DNA from: an uncultured Bacilli bacterium
GTDB lineage: Bacteria; Bacillota_I; Bacilli_A; RF39; UBA660
NCBI GenBank assembly: GCA_934102255.1
Contig: CAKOSN010000006.1
Location: 1-64,000 of the forward strand
Length of the DNA: 64,000 bases
Direction: 5' to 3'
Positions within the stretch are counted from its first letter, which is position 1. The number at the start of each line of letters is the position of its first letter. This document shows positions 54,680 through 63,872 of the stretch, piece after piece. Position numbers and translations under genes: made by a program. The notes below the pieces were generated by a model. That model saw nothing but the letters and a program-made list of their open reading frames with translations. It had not been told where the DNA came from and made no database searches.

Positions 54680-54706
54680 TGGCACTTAATTATAGTGCCA
54701 CTTTTG
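54680..54706 (+). terminator. Terminator of the protease gene
   Basis: TGGCACT-taattat-AGTGCCA followed by CTTTTGTTATT, about 45 bases after the protease stop. Confidence 0.8.
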
Positions 54707-54774
54707 TTATTCATATTTACTTTTTTTGACTTATTTGTAAATATGTAGTATATAAAATATAGAAAGGATTTTTT

Positions 54775-55206
54775 ATGAAAAGAAAAGTATTAATTATATC
54801 TATTATATGTGTTTTATTAGTAATTACATTTATAGTTATTTGTAGTAGTTTTAATAAAGATAGTATTGATAAGACTAAGAGTATTATAGTTACTAATTTA
54901 AAAAGCGATAATATAAGTAAAAAGGAAATAACTGATAAAGATAAAATTAAAGAAGTAATAAGTATTATTAAAGAAAGAAAAGAATTAGAAAAAGATACTA
55001 CCATAGAATATGGTATACCTGATTATAAATTAGAGTTTTTTAATGGAAAAGGTAATACGATTAAAGAAGTTAAGTTATATTATTATAATGATGGTACTGC
55101 TTATATAACTTTTGATGATAATGAATACTTTAGTATAAATGGAATCAAGTTACTAAATATTGTAGGTTATTCTATAATTGAAAACATTAAAAGCAATAGT
55201 AAATGA
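54775..55206 (+). CDS. Signal-anchored small exported protein, 143 aa
   Basis: One N-terminal membrane helix (about 4-25, VLIISIICVLLVITFIVI) is followed by a Lys/Glu-rich helix and a small beta region (YKLEFFNGKGNTIKEVKLYYY written as YKLEFFNGKG and NTIKEVKLYYY). AAAGGA precedes ATG. It has its own transcript after the protease terminator. Surface role likely, family not recognised. The nearby IS256 begins 14 bases after the stop. Confidence 0.75.
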   Translation: MKRKVLIISIICVLLVITFIVICSSFNKDSIDKTKSIIVTNLKSDNISKKEITDKDKIKEVISIIKERKELEKDTTIEYGIPDYKLEFFNGKGNTIKEVKLYYYNDGTAYITFDDNEYFSINGIKLLNIVGYSIIENIKSNSK

Positions 55207-55219
55207 TACAGAAGTATTA

Positions 55220-56608
55220 GAGCCTGTAAATAAATTTGTGTAAATAAGAAATCTTTCCATGATAAAATAAAAGAAATGGAAAGATTTTATTATGAAAGAA
55301 AATAACAATGGAAAAGAAATATTAAAATTATTACAAGAAAATTATGAAATAAATACTGCTAAAGATTTATCAAGTGCATTAAAAGATATGTTTAAAGGTG
55401 CATTATAAGAAATGATGAATGCTGAATTTGACTCATCAATGGGATATTCTAAGTATGATAAAAAGACAGAAAAAACAAATTATAGAAATAGTTCAACAAA
55501 AAAGAATTTAAAGAGTGAATTTGGTTCTTTTGAATTTGAAACACCTAGAGATAGAAATGGTGAATTTGAACCTAAAAATAGTTTCTAAAAATGCAAGAGA
55601 TGTATCAGGAATAGAAGATAAAATTATATATTTATATGCCAAAGGATTAACAACCAGAGATATAAATGAGCAAATTCGGGAATTATATGGTATAGAAGTA
55701 TCTGCCACAATGGTAAGCAATATAACTGATCAAATAATACCTGAAATAAAAGAATGACAAGAAAGACCATTAGATGATGTATATCCATTTGTATTTATAG
55801 ATGCAGTACACGTAAGAGAAGATAATCATATAGTTAAAAAAGCAGCTTATGTTGTTTTAGAAATCAATTCAGAGGGGTTTAAAGAAGTTTTAGGAATATG
55901 GATAGGCGAAAATGAATCAGCTAAATATTGGCTCGGTGTATTAAACGAATTAAAACAACGAGGTGTTAAAGATATACTTATAATATGTAGTGATAATTTA
56001 ACAAGAATTAAAGAAGCTATAAATGCAGCATTTCCAAATACAGTACAGCAAAGATGTATTGTTCATATGATAAGAAATTCAGTAAAATTTGTTAATTATA
56101 AAGATTTAAAAGAATTTACAAATGATTTAAAGAAAATTTATACCTCAGTAGATGAAGAAAAGGGATATGAGCAATTACAAGAAATAAAAAATAAATGGGA
56201 TGATAAATATGCTTCAGCATTTAAAATATGAGAATCAAACTGGGATGCAATTTGTCCTTTCTTCCAATTTTCTGATTCAATTAGAAAAATCATGTATACA
56301 ACAAATACAATTGAATCGTTAAATAGACAATTTAGAAAATTTACTAAAACTAAATCCGTTTTCCCAACTGATATGTCATTACTAAAATGCCTATATCTAG
56401 CTACTAAGAATATAGCAAAAAAATGGGATCAAGCATATAGAAATTGGGGACCTATATTATCTGAATTATCTATTATGTTTGATGGAAGAATTTAGTTCTT
56501 TGAAAATTAAATATTATGTGATATTATTCAAATAGAAAAAAAGGAAACTATATAAAGTTCCTAACTATCATGGTTAGATGTCATTTACACAGAATTCCTT
56601 ACACACTC
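55220..56608 (+). mobile_element. Decayed IS256-type element
   Basis: Left end GAGCCTGTAAATAAATTTG-TGTAAAT (55220-55245) and the inverted right end ATTTACACAGAATTCC-TTACACACTC (56583-56608) match in their outer and inner blocks, as in IS256-family ends. The transposase inside is disrupted. An 8-bp target duplication is not evident. Confidence 0.8.
55292..56495 (+). pseudogene. IS256-family (Mutator-type) transposase, disrupted
   Basis: Fragments read MKENNNGKEILKLLQENY (start), then SGIEDKIIYLYAKGLTTRDI, then PLDDVYPFVFIDAVHVRE with the first Asp, KDILIICSDN, and TNTIESLNRQFRKFTK near the end. Damage: a TAA near 55406, a one-base shift in the A-run near 55580, and in-frame TGA at 55755-55757 (KE*QERPL) and about 56229-56231 (KI*ESNWD). 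Both TGA positions correspond to Trp in related transposases. The host uses TGA as stop, so the gene is not functional here. Confidence 0.88.
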
Positions 56609-56611
56609 AAG

Positions 56612-56653
56612 AAAAAAAACTGTTAGAAACTAATTATTTAATTTCGTAACAGT
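56612..56653 (-). terminator. Terminator at the end of the type VII secretion operon
   Basis: Minus strand: ACTGTTACGAAA...TTTCTAACAGT, with a bulge, followed by T8. It ends the transcript of the 56655-56960 gene and lies directly beside the IS256 right end. Confidence 0.75.
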
Positions 56654-56654
56654 C

Positions 56655-56960
56655 CTAACTTATCAAACGGTCTCTTTCCTTTATTTTATAAACATCTATT
56701 TTACTTATATTATCCATAAGTTCACTATTTAAGGCATTATAACTATGTTCAATATCTTGAATCATCAGTTCTAATTTATCAACTATCTTTAAATATACAC
56801 TCATTTTATTTTCTAAACCTTGTAAATATTTTAAGTATACAAAATCTAGGGGAATATCATATTTAGTACTGTTTTTAGCTTTATACAAGTTATCTCTTAA
56901 ATCTTTAATATCAGTTTTAGTTACACTAATTAACCCATTACTAGGATATATAAGTTTCAT
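56655..56960 (-). CDS. T7SS-linked helical protein ending in KERDR motif, 101 aa
   Basis: Mostly helical and without signal peptide, typical of small T7SS accessory proteins. Its C-terminus (ISKIDVYKIKERDRLIS) matches that of the partial gene at 63873-64000 (VEVYDIKERDRMIV), so a shared C-terminal signal or paralogy is indicated. It overlaps the upstream WXG-type gene by 4 bases and is the last gene of the operon. It may be a chaperone or a partner of a secreted protein. No W-x-G motif is present. Confidence 0.72.
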   Translation of the reverse strand: MKLIYPSNGLISVTKTDIKDLRDNLYKAKNSTKYDIPLDFVYLKYLQGLENKMSVYLKIVDKLELMIQDIEHSYNALNSELMDNISKIDVYKIKERDRLIS

Positions 56961-57250
56961 GATAACTCCTTATTTTTACCTGTAACTTCAATTACTCTAT
57001 TCATATCATTTACAATTTCATTGTTAATATCTTTTAATGATTTAACAAATCTTAAATACTTATCGCGGTCTTGAGCAACCACATTAAAATATTTAACCGA
57101 AGCTGCTCCTACCCACTCTTTAGTATCAGTTGGTACATTTTCTAATCTATCAAACATCTTATTTATTTCATATTCTAATTCATCAATAGATTTTTTTATA
57201 CCATCTGTTATTTCTAAAGCATTATTAGTATCAACATATTTTATCGCCAT
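56957..57250 (-). CDS. WXG100-like protein (WVG), 97 aa
   Basis: Helix-turn-helix hairpin of about 100 residues. The turn carries KEWVGAAS (Trp46-Val-Gly48), the W-x-G signature of ESAT-6-like T7SS substrates. The length fits the WXG100 family. It overlaps the next gene. Such proteins are usually secreted as dimers by EssC. The N-terminal helix and the C-terminal helix are both strongly charged. Confidence 0.8.
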   Translation of the reverse strand: MAIKYVDTNNALEITDGIKKSIDELEYEINKMFDRLENVPTDTKEWVGAASVKYFNVVAQDRDKYLRFVKSLKDINNEIVNDMNRVIEVTGKNKELS

Positions 57251-57259
57251 AATTCACCA

Positions 57260-57544
57260 CTAATTTACCGTTTGTTTTCCTTGTAAAGAATCTATAACTT
57301 CATCGATTGCCGGTATAACAACAGTTCTTAAATAATTAATAGTAGAACTTATACTAGATTGTAAATCCTTACTTTTCTCCATTGTTAGACTAGGCATATC
57401 ATTAACCATATAATTATTATTTAAATCTTTAACTAAATTACTACTTGCTTCATTTACTTTAACTAAATGGTCTAAAGTTTTATTAACTGACTCTTTTAAA
57501 ATTTTATATTGCTCTAACTTTGCTACAATGTCATTAGATGTCAT
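57260..57544 (-). CDS. Small helical T7SS-operon protein, 94 aa
   Basis: Two predicted helices (about 5-45 and 53-88) linked by MVNDMPSLT, without a W-x-G motif. Size and location suit a WXG100-like partner or chaperone (like the small helical proteins that accompany LXG toxins). No signal peptide. Preceded closely by the larger helical protein gene and followed by the WVG gene. Confidence 0.7.
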   Translation of the reverse strand: MTSNDIVAKLEQYKILKESVNKTLDHLVKVNEASSNLVKDLNNNYMVNDMPSLTMEKSKDLQSSISSTINYLRTVVIPAIDEVIDSLQGKQTVN

Positions 57545-57552
57545 AATAAATA

Positions 57553-58077
57553 TTAATCTAAGTTCTTACCAGTGGCTTTAGATCTTAAGGTATCAGCATC
57601 ACTTATAGTTGTAGTTGCAACTGTTTTAGCTGATTCTTGGAATTGGGCATAAGCACTATCAAGACCTGCTGCAACTTGATCTAGGCCAGTTAAATATGTA
57701 GTCATTAAATCTTTAACAGATTTTACATATTGACGAGCAGCCTCATTAGTTTCCCCTTTTAAGAATGTATCAATTTCTTTACCGTCATCGAAACTGTTTA
57801 CAGAAGCTTGCATTTCTTGAACATATTTTTTGATGTCAGATTTTACATCTTCAATAGCCGATTCGCTCATACCAGCGAAGCCACCATCGTAAATCTTACT
57901 TGGAGTTGTAGCGCCAGTTATACTATTTTTAATTGATGATGTAGCATCTTTAACAGTGTTTACACCTTCTTTAACAACATCAGCGCCTGATTTCCAAATA
58001 CCAGAAAGAGCATTCCACGCCATTCCAACAGGAGAAGAATTCCACATAAATTTTCCAACACTACCTAATAGACCCAT
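57553..58077 (-). CDS. Putative T7SS substrate/effector-like protein, 174 aa
   Basis: The start MGLLGSVGKFMWNSSPVGMA lies 7 bases after AGGTAA and just behind the WXG100 stop; a longer frame overlapping that gene is not credible. Residues 1-40 are glycine- and tryptophan-containing (WNALSGIWKSG). A long helical part (about 65-170) follows. No toxin domain is seen, so its role could be secreted adaptor or structural substrate. It is cotranscribed with the WXG100 genes. Confidence 0.68.
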   Translation of the reverse strand: MGLLGSVGKFMWNSSPVGMAWNALSGIWKSGADVVKEGVNTVKDATSSIKNSITGATTPSKIYDGGFAGMSESAIEDVKSDIKKYVQEMQASVNSFDDGKEIDTFLKGETNEAARQYVKSVKDLMTTYLTGLDQVAAGLDSAYAQFQESAKTVATTTISDADTLRSKATGKNLD

Positions 58078-58078
58078 A

Positions 58079-58399
58079 CTAGTTACCTGCCTTTCCAAAT
58101 AAACTATCTTCAGCCTCAGCCATTTTATTAACAATTTTAGCCATTTCTTGTTCTAAAGTTTCATAGTAAACATCCAAAGTAGCTGACATTTTGTTTGCTA
58201 ACTCAACCATATTTTCCTTAAATCTGTCTGCAGAAGCCCCTCTCCAAGCACTATCTACACCACTTTGTAATTCACTCATGTACTTAGACATAGAATTTTT
58301 TGTTTGTTCTATTAAATTAGCCTTAATATTAGCCATTGCAGTTTTCATTGCTTCAGGATCATAACCAATTGTAGAACTATTAATATCATTTAAAGCCAT
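58079..58399 (-). CDS. WXG100-family protein (EsxA-like)
   Basis: 106 residues, two helices joined by SAWRGASADRF with Trp52-Arg-Gly54, the canonical W-x-G turn, and no signal peptide. It has AGGAGG-type ribosome site, the best of the operon. It would be an exported T7SS substrate, dimeric, recognised by EssC. The C-terminal end (AEAEDSLFGKAGN) may hold the Y/F-containing export signal. Confidence 0.9.
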   Translation of the reverse strand: MALNDINSSTIGYDPEAMKTAMANIKANLIEQTKNSMSKYMSELQSGVDSAWRGASADRFKENMVELANKMSATLDVYYETLEQEMAKIVNKMAEAEDSLFGKAGN

Positions 58400-58413
58400 A
58401 ACATATCCTCCTC

Positions 58414-58743
58414 TTAATCTATCATGTTTTTGCTTTTCTCTTTAATAGATGCAGCTAAATCATTAATAAGGGTAGTAAGATAATTTGTATCTTCTTTAAC
58501 CTTTTTCGTTAACATAATTAAATCATCAGAATATGAAACAATATTACTTTTTATTCTTTCATAATTACTGCTTAAACTAGTCATTTTAACATTCAAAGCA
58601 TCAAAAGTATCACCTTTATAGTAATCCTCTAAACTTATAAACTTACTATAAATATCATTAAACAGCTCTGATATTCTATCAGCATAATCTAAAATATCCA
58701 TACTAAGTTCGCCTAGAGCATCAACATTTACTTCATACCCCAT
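58414..58743 (-). CDS. WXG100-like helical protein lacking the W-x-G motif, 109 aa
   Basis: Two-helix build with the central YYKGDTFDALN where W-x-G would be (Tyr-Lys-Gly). ATG start MGYEVNVDALGEL is chosen; a TTG eight codons earlier is unlikely. It is the first gene after the internal promoter and lies directly before the canonical WXG100 gene, so it may be a heterodimer partner (EsxB-like). Confidence 0.72.
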   Translation of the reverse strand: MGYEVNVDALGELSMDILDYADRISELFNDIYSKFISLEDYYKGDTFDALNVKMTSLSSNYERIKSNIVSYSDDLIMLTKKVKEDTNYLTTLINDLAASIKEKSKNMID

Positions 58744-58795
58744 AAAACGATTAACCCTTTCTATCAAGCCTCACGTACTCTCTACGTTCATCTTC

Positions 58796-58823
58796 ATTTT
58801 AACATAAATAAAAGACTTGTAAA
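58796..58823 (-). promoter_or_regulatory. Internal promoter of the WXG100 gene cluster
   Basis: Minus strand: TTTACA (58818-58823), 16-base spacer, TGT-TAAAAT (58796-58801), an extended -10 type. It lets the small secreted proteins be made in excess of EssC. Confidence 0.75.
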
Positions 58824-58883
58824 CACTTTTTTAATTTTTTTTATTTAATTAGTGTCAACAAGCCCTAAATTTTACATTAATTT

Positions 58884-59135
58884 TTAAAATAATACTAACT
58901 CTGTACCATTTCTAATATCACTTTTACGTACTAATAAATCTTTAGAATAAATTAATCCAGTCTGTCTATTAGCAAGAAATACATTATCTTTTTTAGGATA
59001 AACTTTAGAAAGTTCACTTACAACATTACACAGTAATATTCCTATTTCCCCAATATATTTATTAACAGGAATATACATTTCATAAGTTTGATCTATTTCA
59101 GGTACAAATAACTTTATTAAAACTTTATATTCCAT
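58884..59135 (-). CDS. esaB: EsaB/YukD-like ubiquitin-fold protein
   Basis: 83 residues, beta-grasp pattern MEYKVLIKLFVPEIDQTYEM...KYIGEIGILLCNVV..., matching the YukD/EsaB family, small cytosolic components or regulators of Firmicutes T7SS. Its start shares the TAATG junction with the essC stop, so the two are translationally coupled. The ubiquitin-like C-terminal GG is absent, as in other YukD proteins. Confidence 0.85.
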   Translation of the reverse strand: MEYKVLIKLFVPEIDQTYEMYIPVNKYIGEIGILLCNVVSELSKVYPKKDNVFLANRQTGLIYSKDLLVRKSDIRNGTELVLF

Positions 59136-62100
59136 TATTCATCACCATCCATCATTACTTTAATAACTTTATAAGAATCACTATCTACTTCATATCCTAA
59201 ACCAGCAAAGCTAAGTTTCTTATCATCATTAGTTAAACTACTAGTCTTAAATAGACTCTGAGTTCCAAAACCATCACCTAACCACAAGCCATTTTTATCA
59301 AGTTCATTATACCAACGTTCTAATTTTAAACTTCTAATCTTATCATAATCATCAATCATAATATAAATAGTCTTTTTAGCATCTTTAACATGACTAAATA
59401 AGTTATCATAAATCTCCGCGCCAGCCTTAGTTAAACGTTTTTTATACTGACCCATACCTATAACAATATTAACAGCATAATCTTGGGAATCACTTCTATT
59501 TAGGCAATCATGTTCTAAAGAAGCCGTTAAAACATCAAAATCATCATTAAATAATTTAATATCTAACTCCGGTAACTTAAAGATATTTAAAATATCAATA
59601 ACTCTAACCTTTACATTAGGTACTTTAGCTAAAATATTAGTAAGAGCATAAATAAATGATATATAATCTCTAATATTACGTCCTGTAAATAAATGAATTT
59701 TACTCTTAAGTAAGTCATATTTAGTAACATTTTTACCAACTAAATCATAACCAAATGGTACTTTACTTAAATCAGTTATATATTTAACTAAATCATCACT
59801 AGTAACATTTTCTGGTACTTTTATTAATTGTTTTACTTTATATAAATAGTAATCACATAATTGTTCCGCAAATTGTTTTATAGTTTCTGTTTCTTTTTCA
59901 ATCGGAACAATATAAGCAGTTTGGAATTCATTATAAGAATTAACATCAGCATCATTAATTTTAACAATACCACGACCTAAAACATTCTTTGGTATTAAAC
60001 CACGACGACAATTTGTAATATTACGATACAATGAGTCATCTTTCATTTGCATAACAATAGTATGGTTAAAGTACTGTAATTGTCTTTGTCTTAAAGCCGT
60101 CTGAGAAGTAACACTGACAACAAAAACAATACCATATTTAGCAGCATCTCTAAATAAATTTGTAAAGATATCTGTTAATTTTGAATAATTTTCACATAAA
60201 ACATCAAAAGCATTAATTGTAAAGCAAATTAGTGGTAATTTTTGTTCATTCATTTGATTATAATATGTAAATGAACCATTATAATCTGCCATCATATTTT
60301 TACGATTTTCAAATTCTTCAGCAATCAAACTAATAATATTAATAACAGAATCAGGGTCATCTTGTAATATAACTTCTCCAACTTGTGGGAATTTTAAGAA
60401 ACGACGCAACGATTCACTACCAAAATCAATTATATAATGGGCAATTTCATAAGGAGTGTGTTCGATTATAGACGACCAAAGTAGTGTTGATATAAATCTT
60501 TCGCCACTAGCTAAATTATTACTAATTATAGCTACATTACCATTAGCTAAATCGATTTCTAGTAAGCCTTGTCTTTGATTTGCTGGATCATCAAATTCAC
60601 CAACGGCTATTTTATAAGTATAAGGCAAAGCTTTAGTACGATTATATTTTTTACACAAATCACTAATCATAATAGTAGCAGGCATAACTGGTAACCATAA
60701 TGGATGAATGCTAAAGGTTTTTTCATCATTTAAGTTAGAAATATATTTGACTACATTTAATAGCTCTTCACCTTGAGCTACTTGATTTTCTTCCTTTTTA
60801 ATACTATTAAATGAACGAATAGTACGACCAACATTATCAATATAGACAATAGAGTCATCAATTTTTACTTTTAAAACATCGGAAGGATAATACTTCGCAC
60901 CACACCATGCTGACTGCCCTAAATTGTAATAATCATTATTACCAACTTGTAAATAGAAAGAACCGGTTTGTTTTAAGAAAGCAGCATCTGGACGTTTTAA
61001 AACTTCCATGGAATCACTCTTATCCTGTACCTTCAAACATACTTTAAACTTCGAGTTAGACCAGATTTGATCATTAACAACACCACTTGGTTTCTGAGTT
61101 GCCAAAATCAAATGGATACCCAAAGAACGACCTATACGTGATGTCGAAATTAATTGTTCCATAAACTCAGATTGTTGTTGCTTTAATTCGGCAAACTCAT
61201 CACAAATAATTAATAAATGACTTAATGGTTCGCTAACTAAACCAGCACGATATAACTCTTGATATTTATAAATATTCATTGAACTTTCTTTTAATTTTTC
61301 TCTGGTATCATTAAATATAGCTTGACGACGGCGTAGCTCTGAATCAATCGCTGCAATCGAACGATAAATTTCTGATTTATCAAGGTTGGTAATTGTTCCA
61401 ACTAAGTGTGGAAGTTTAATACCTAATTCTTGGTTTAAGAAACTCATGGCCAAGCCACCGCCCTTATAATCGATAAGGACAAATTGAACTTCTTCAGGGC
61501 TGAAATTAACAGCAAGCGACAAAATATAAGTAATAATCCACTCTGATTTACCAGAACCAGTAGTACCAGCAACTAAACCATGAGGTCCATAAGCTTTTTC
61601 ATGAATATCCATCTTAAAGACTTCCCCATTTTGGTCGATACCAATAGGAACCGATAACGATAAAACAGGGTTATTATTAGTCCATCTTTCTAAACTGTTT
61701 AGCTGTTCAACGCGACTTAAATTATATAATTCTAAGAAAGTCAAAGACGTTGGTAACTCATATTTTTCTTTTTCAACTTGAACTGGAATATTAGCAAGCT
61801 TTTGAACTTGAGCATAAATATTTATCTCATCTTTATTATTAAAATCAGCTTTAAATATTCTTTGGTCTTTATTTATCTGACTAGTCATAATAGCTGATTC
61901 GGTTTCATTAACTACAATAAAATCAGAAATTTCACTTGGAAGTGAAGTAATACTATCTGATGTCATAATTATAGAAAAACCAACATTTTGTTTATATCTT
62001 AAAATCTTACTTACCAAAGAAACATTTCTTGAAGTCACAATATCATCTATAAAAAATAAATAATATGGACGATAATTAGTAAAACGCTTACGGAAATAGT

Positions 62101-63724
62101 TTTCATCCCCATTATCATCTACAACTTCTGACTCACTGTTAGCAACTCTGGCATCAAATTTTTTCTCTAACTCACTAGCTATAATTGAAAATTCTTCAAC
62201 CGTTGTGGCAAAATAACGTAGATTCTTCTGATTATCCCAACAATGAGGCGCTATTCTTAAATAGTCAAAACGTTCAGGATGCTTAGAAAACACTACTATT
62301 TTTAAGTCAGTATAAGAATGAAAAGTCAACATTTCTAAAAATAAACAATCTAAGAAAGGATTAATTATAGCTTCTTCACCAACAATCGCATTAACACTAT
62401 GGTCAGTAAAATTATAACTTACAGGAACATCCTCAATAAATAATGAATCTTTAACAATATCCTTAGTTTTTCTAAGTAAGTTATCCTCATCTTCTAAAGT
62501 AAATTTTTCCTCCGGAATATTAATTCTTATTTTCGTATAAGTTCTACCAATTCCCAAACGAATATCTAAAAAATCTTCATGGTCAATACTACGTTGCCAT
62601 AACTCTTTAGTTTTATTATCTATAATACTAATACATTTATCAGCCGAAGGAAAATTATTAATAATAATACTTCTCTGTTCATCTTTAATTTCATTAATTT
62701 GCTTTCTTTTGTCTTCTAAATATTTAGTATACTTACTCTGTCTTAAAGCTTCTCTTTTCTTTCTTCTTTTACTGGCAATAATTCTGGTAATAGTTGGCCA
62801 TAGTAAAGCCCCGACTACTGTAATACCAACGGTTGCTAAAGAAATAATCAAACGATAGTTAGAGCCTTCGCCACTTACATAATAGCCAAGATAACTTACC
62901 ATAGATAAAACCGAAGTACTTATCATCGTAAGCTGTGGCCCAATTACTAAGATAAAAGGTGTATCATCCTCAGGAGCAGGTGCTGGTGGTTCATCAACAA
63001 TTACTAATCCTTCTTGAACTATATAGTTTAGTCTTGGCGCTTTAAAAAAATAGTCATTTTTACTAAACAATGGTAACTCTTCTACTTTACGTTTCTGATA
63101 ATCAGCAAGTTTATTACCATCAGTAGCAAAAGTACGATAATTTAAATTAGTCGTATTAACCGTTAATTTCTTACCCGGTTGATTAATAATTAGCCAGTTT
63201 CCAAAAAAGATTATTTTTAAGCCATAATATAAAACATAATCACCACTTAAAGCCACACTAACATCTTTTAAATTACCATGAGAATTAAAAAAATGATTAG
63301 AAGCTGTACTAATACTAAAACGACCATTATTAACCATAGAAATATTTAAAATATCATTACCATTATTAGTACGACCATCATAAGGATAGAAGATATCACA
63401 ATTAGAACTATTACCAACCGTAATAGGTGTAAACATTTCTAATATCTCAACATTTTCATCATAGCGAGGAATAGAAGTTAAAATAAAATTAGCATTATCA
63501 TAACTAGAAAAAATACTGTAACATTTAAAAGTTTCTAAATCATTACTATCATTTACAATATCGTTAGAAACATAATCCTTACTTAAATTAATTTTCCAAG
63601 TACCATTTACCCCAGTAATATTACCAAGTAAGTTATCTTTTATTTTTAAAGGATACATACCACTTATTTGGTTAGGTAAATTTAATTTTTCAAATATATC
63701 ATTAAAAAATATAAAAACTATCAT
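59135..63724 (-). CDS. essC: EssC-type T7SS membrane ATPase, 1529 aa
   Basis: The N-terminal about 240 residues match the FHA-like domains of EssC. Two membrane helices lie at about 261-311 (ILVIGPQLTMISTSVLSMV; ISLATVGITVVGALLWP). The FtsK/SpoIIIE domain 1 has a full Walker A VAGTTGSGKSEW (about 716-726) and Walker B LLIICDEFAEL (about 840). In domain 2 the loop is SNNLASGERF (about 1070), and in domain 3 LFTGRNIRDY (about 1348); both lack GK[ST], so only domain 1 can be a normal ATPase. The enzyme powers WXG100 export. AGAGG precedes ATG at 7 bases. An extended -10 TGT-TATACT lies upstream. Confidence 0.92.
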   Translation of the reverse strand: MIVFIFFNDIFEKLNLPNQISGMYPLKIKDNLLGNITGVNGTWKINLSKDYVSNDIVNDSNDLETFKCYSIFSSYDNANFILTSIPRYDENVEILEMFTPITVGNSSNCDIFYPYDGRTNNGNDILNISMVNNGRFSISTASNHFFNSHGNLKDVSVALSGDYVLYYGLKIIFFGNWLIINQPGKKLTVNTTNLNYRTFATDGNKLADYQKRKVEELPLFSKNDYFFKAPRLNYIVQEGLVIVDEPPAPAPEDDTPFILVIGPQLTMISTSVLSMVSYLGYYVSGEGSNYRLIISLATVGITVVGALLWPTITRIIASKRRKKREALRQSKYTKYLEDKRKQINEIKDEQRSIIINNFPSADKCISIIDNKTKELWQRSIDHEDFLDIRLGIGRTYTKIRINIPEEKFTLEDEDNLLRKTKDIVKDSLFIEDVPVSYNFTDHSVNAIVGEEAIINPFLDCLFLEMLTFHSYTDLKIVVFSKHPERFDYLRIAPHCWDNQKNLRYFATTVEEFSIIASELEKKFDARVANSESEVVDDNGDENYFRKRFTNYRPYYLFFIDDIVTSRNVSLVSKILRYKQNVGFSIIMTSDSITSLPSEISDFIVVNETESAIMTSQINKDQRIFKADFNNKDEINIYAQVQKLANIPVQVEKEKYELPTSLTFLELYNLSRVEQLNSLERWTNNNPVLSLSVPIGIDQNGEVFKMDIHEKAYGPHGLVAGTTGSGKSEWIITYILSLAVNFSPEEVQFVLIDYKGGGLAMSFLNQELGIKLPHLVGTITNLDKSEIYRSIAAIDSELRRRQAIFNDTREKLKESSMNIYKYQELYRAGLVSEPLSHLLIICDEFAELKQQQSEFMEQLISTSRIGRSLGIHLILATQKPSGVVNDQIWSNSKFKVCLKVQDKSDSMEVLKRPDAAFLKQTGSFYLQVGNNDYYNLGQSAWCGAKYYPSDVLKVKIDDSIVYIDNVGRTIRSFNSIKKEENQVAQGEELLNVVKYISNLNDEKTFSIHPLWLPVMPATIMISDLCKKYNRTKALPYTYKIAVGEFDDPANQRQGLLEIDLANGNVAIISNNLASGERFISTLLWSSIIEHTPYEIAHYIIDFGSESLRRFLKFPQVGEVILQDDPDSVINIISLIAEEFENRKNMMADYNGSFTYYNQMNEQKLPLICFTINAFDVLCENYSKLTDIFTNLFRDAAKYGIVFVVSVTSQTALRQRQLQYFNHTIVMQMKDDSLYRNITNCRRGLIPKNVLGRGIVKINDADVNSYNEFQTAYIVPIEKETETIKQFAEQLCDYYLYKVKQLIKVPENVTSDDLVKYITDLSKVPFGYDLVGKNVTKYDLLKSKIHLFTGRNIRDYISFIYALTNILAKVPNVKVRVIDILNIFKLPELDIKLFNDDFDVLTASLEHDCLNRSDSQDYAVNIVIGMGQYKKRLTKAGAEIYDNLFSHVKDAKKTIYIMIDDYDKIRSLKLERWYNELDKNGLWLGDGFGTQSLFKTSSLTNDDKKLSFAGLGYEVDSDSYKVIKVMMDGDE

Positions 63725-63799
63725 AACAAAACCTCTACTATTCTTATATTAAGTATAACACATAAAAGTAGCTATTCACAGTAAATTTATTTAACAGCA

Positions 63800-63820
63800 C
63801 AAAAAAAGGACAGAGGTCCT
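63800..63820 (-). terminator. Terminator between the partial T7SS gene and essC
   Basis: Minus strand: AGGAC-CTCT-GTCCT followed by T7. It separates essC from the gene upstream, so essC starts its own transcript. Confidence 0.78.
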
Positions 63821-63872
63821 CTTAAATTATTATTGTATTATTAAATAAAATCAACAATACCATTTATTACAA

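Noticed and set aside
55292..56495. Idea that the whole genome uses TGA as Trp
   Set aside because: parE, ylbD and the 9027-9560 paralogue end in TGA at the expected C-terminus with overlapping next genes, and trpS genes and proteins read well with TGG only. TGA is a stop in the host.
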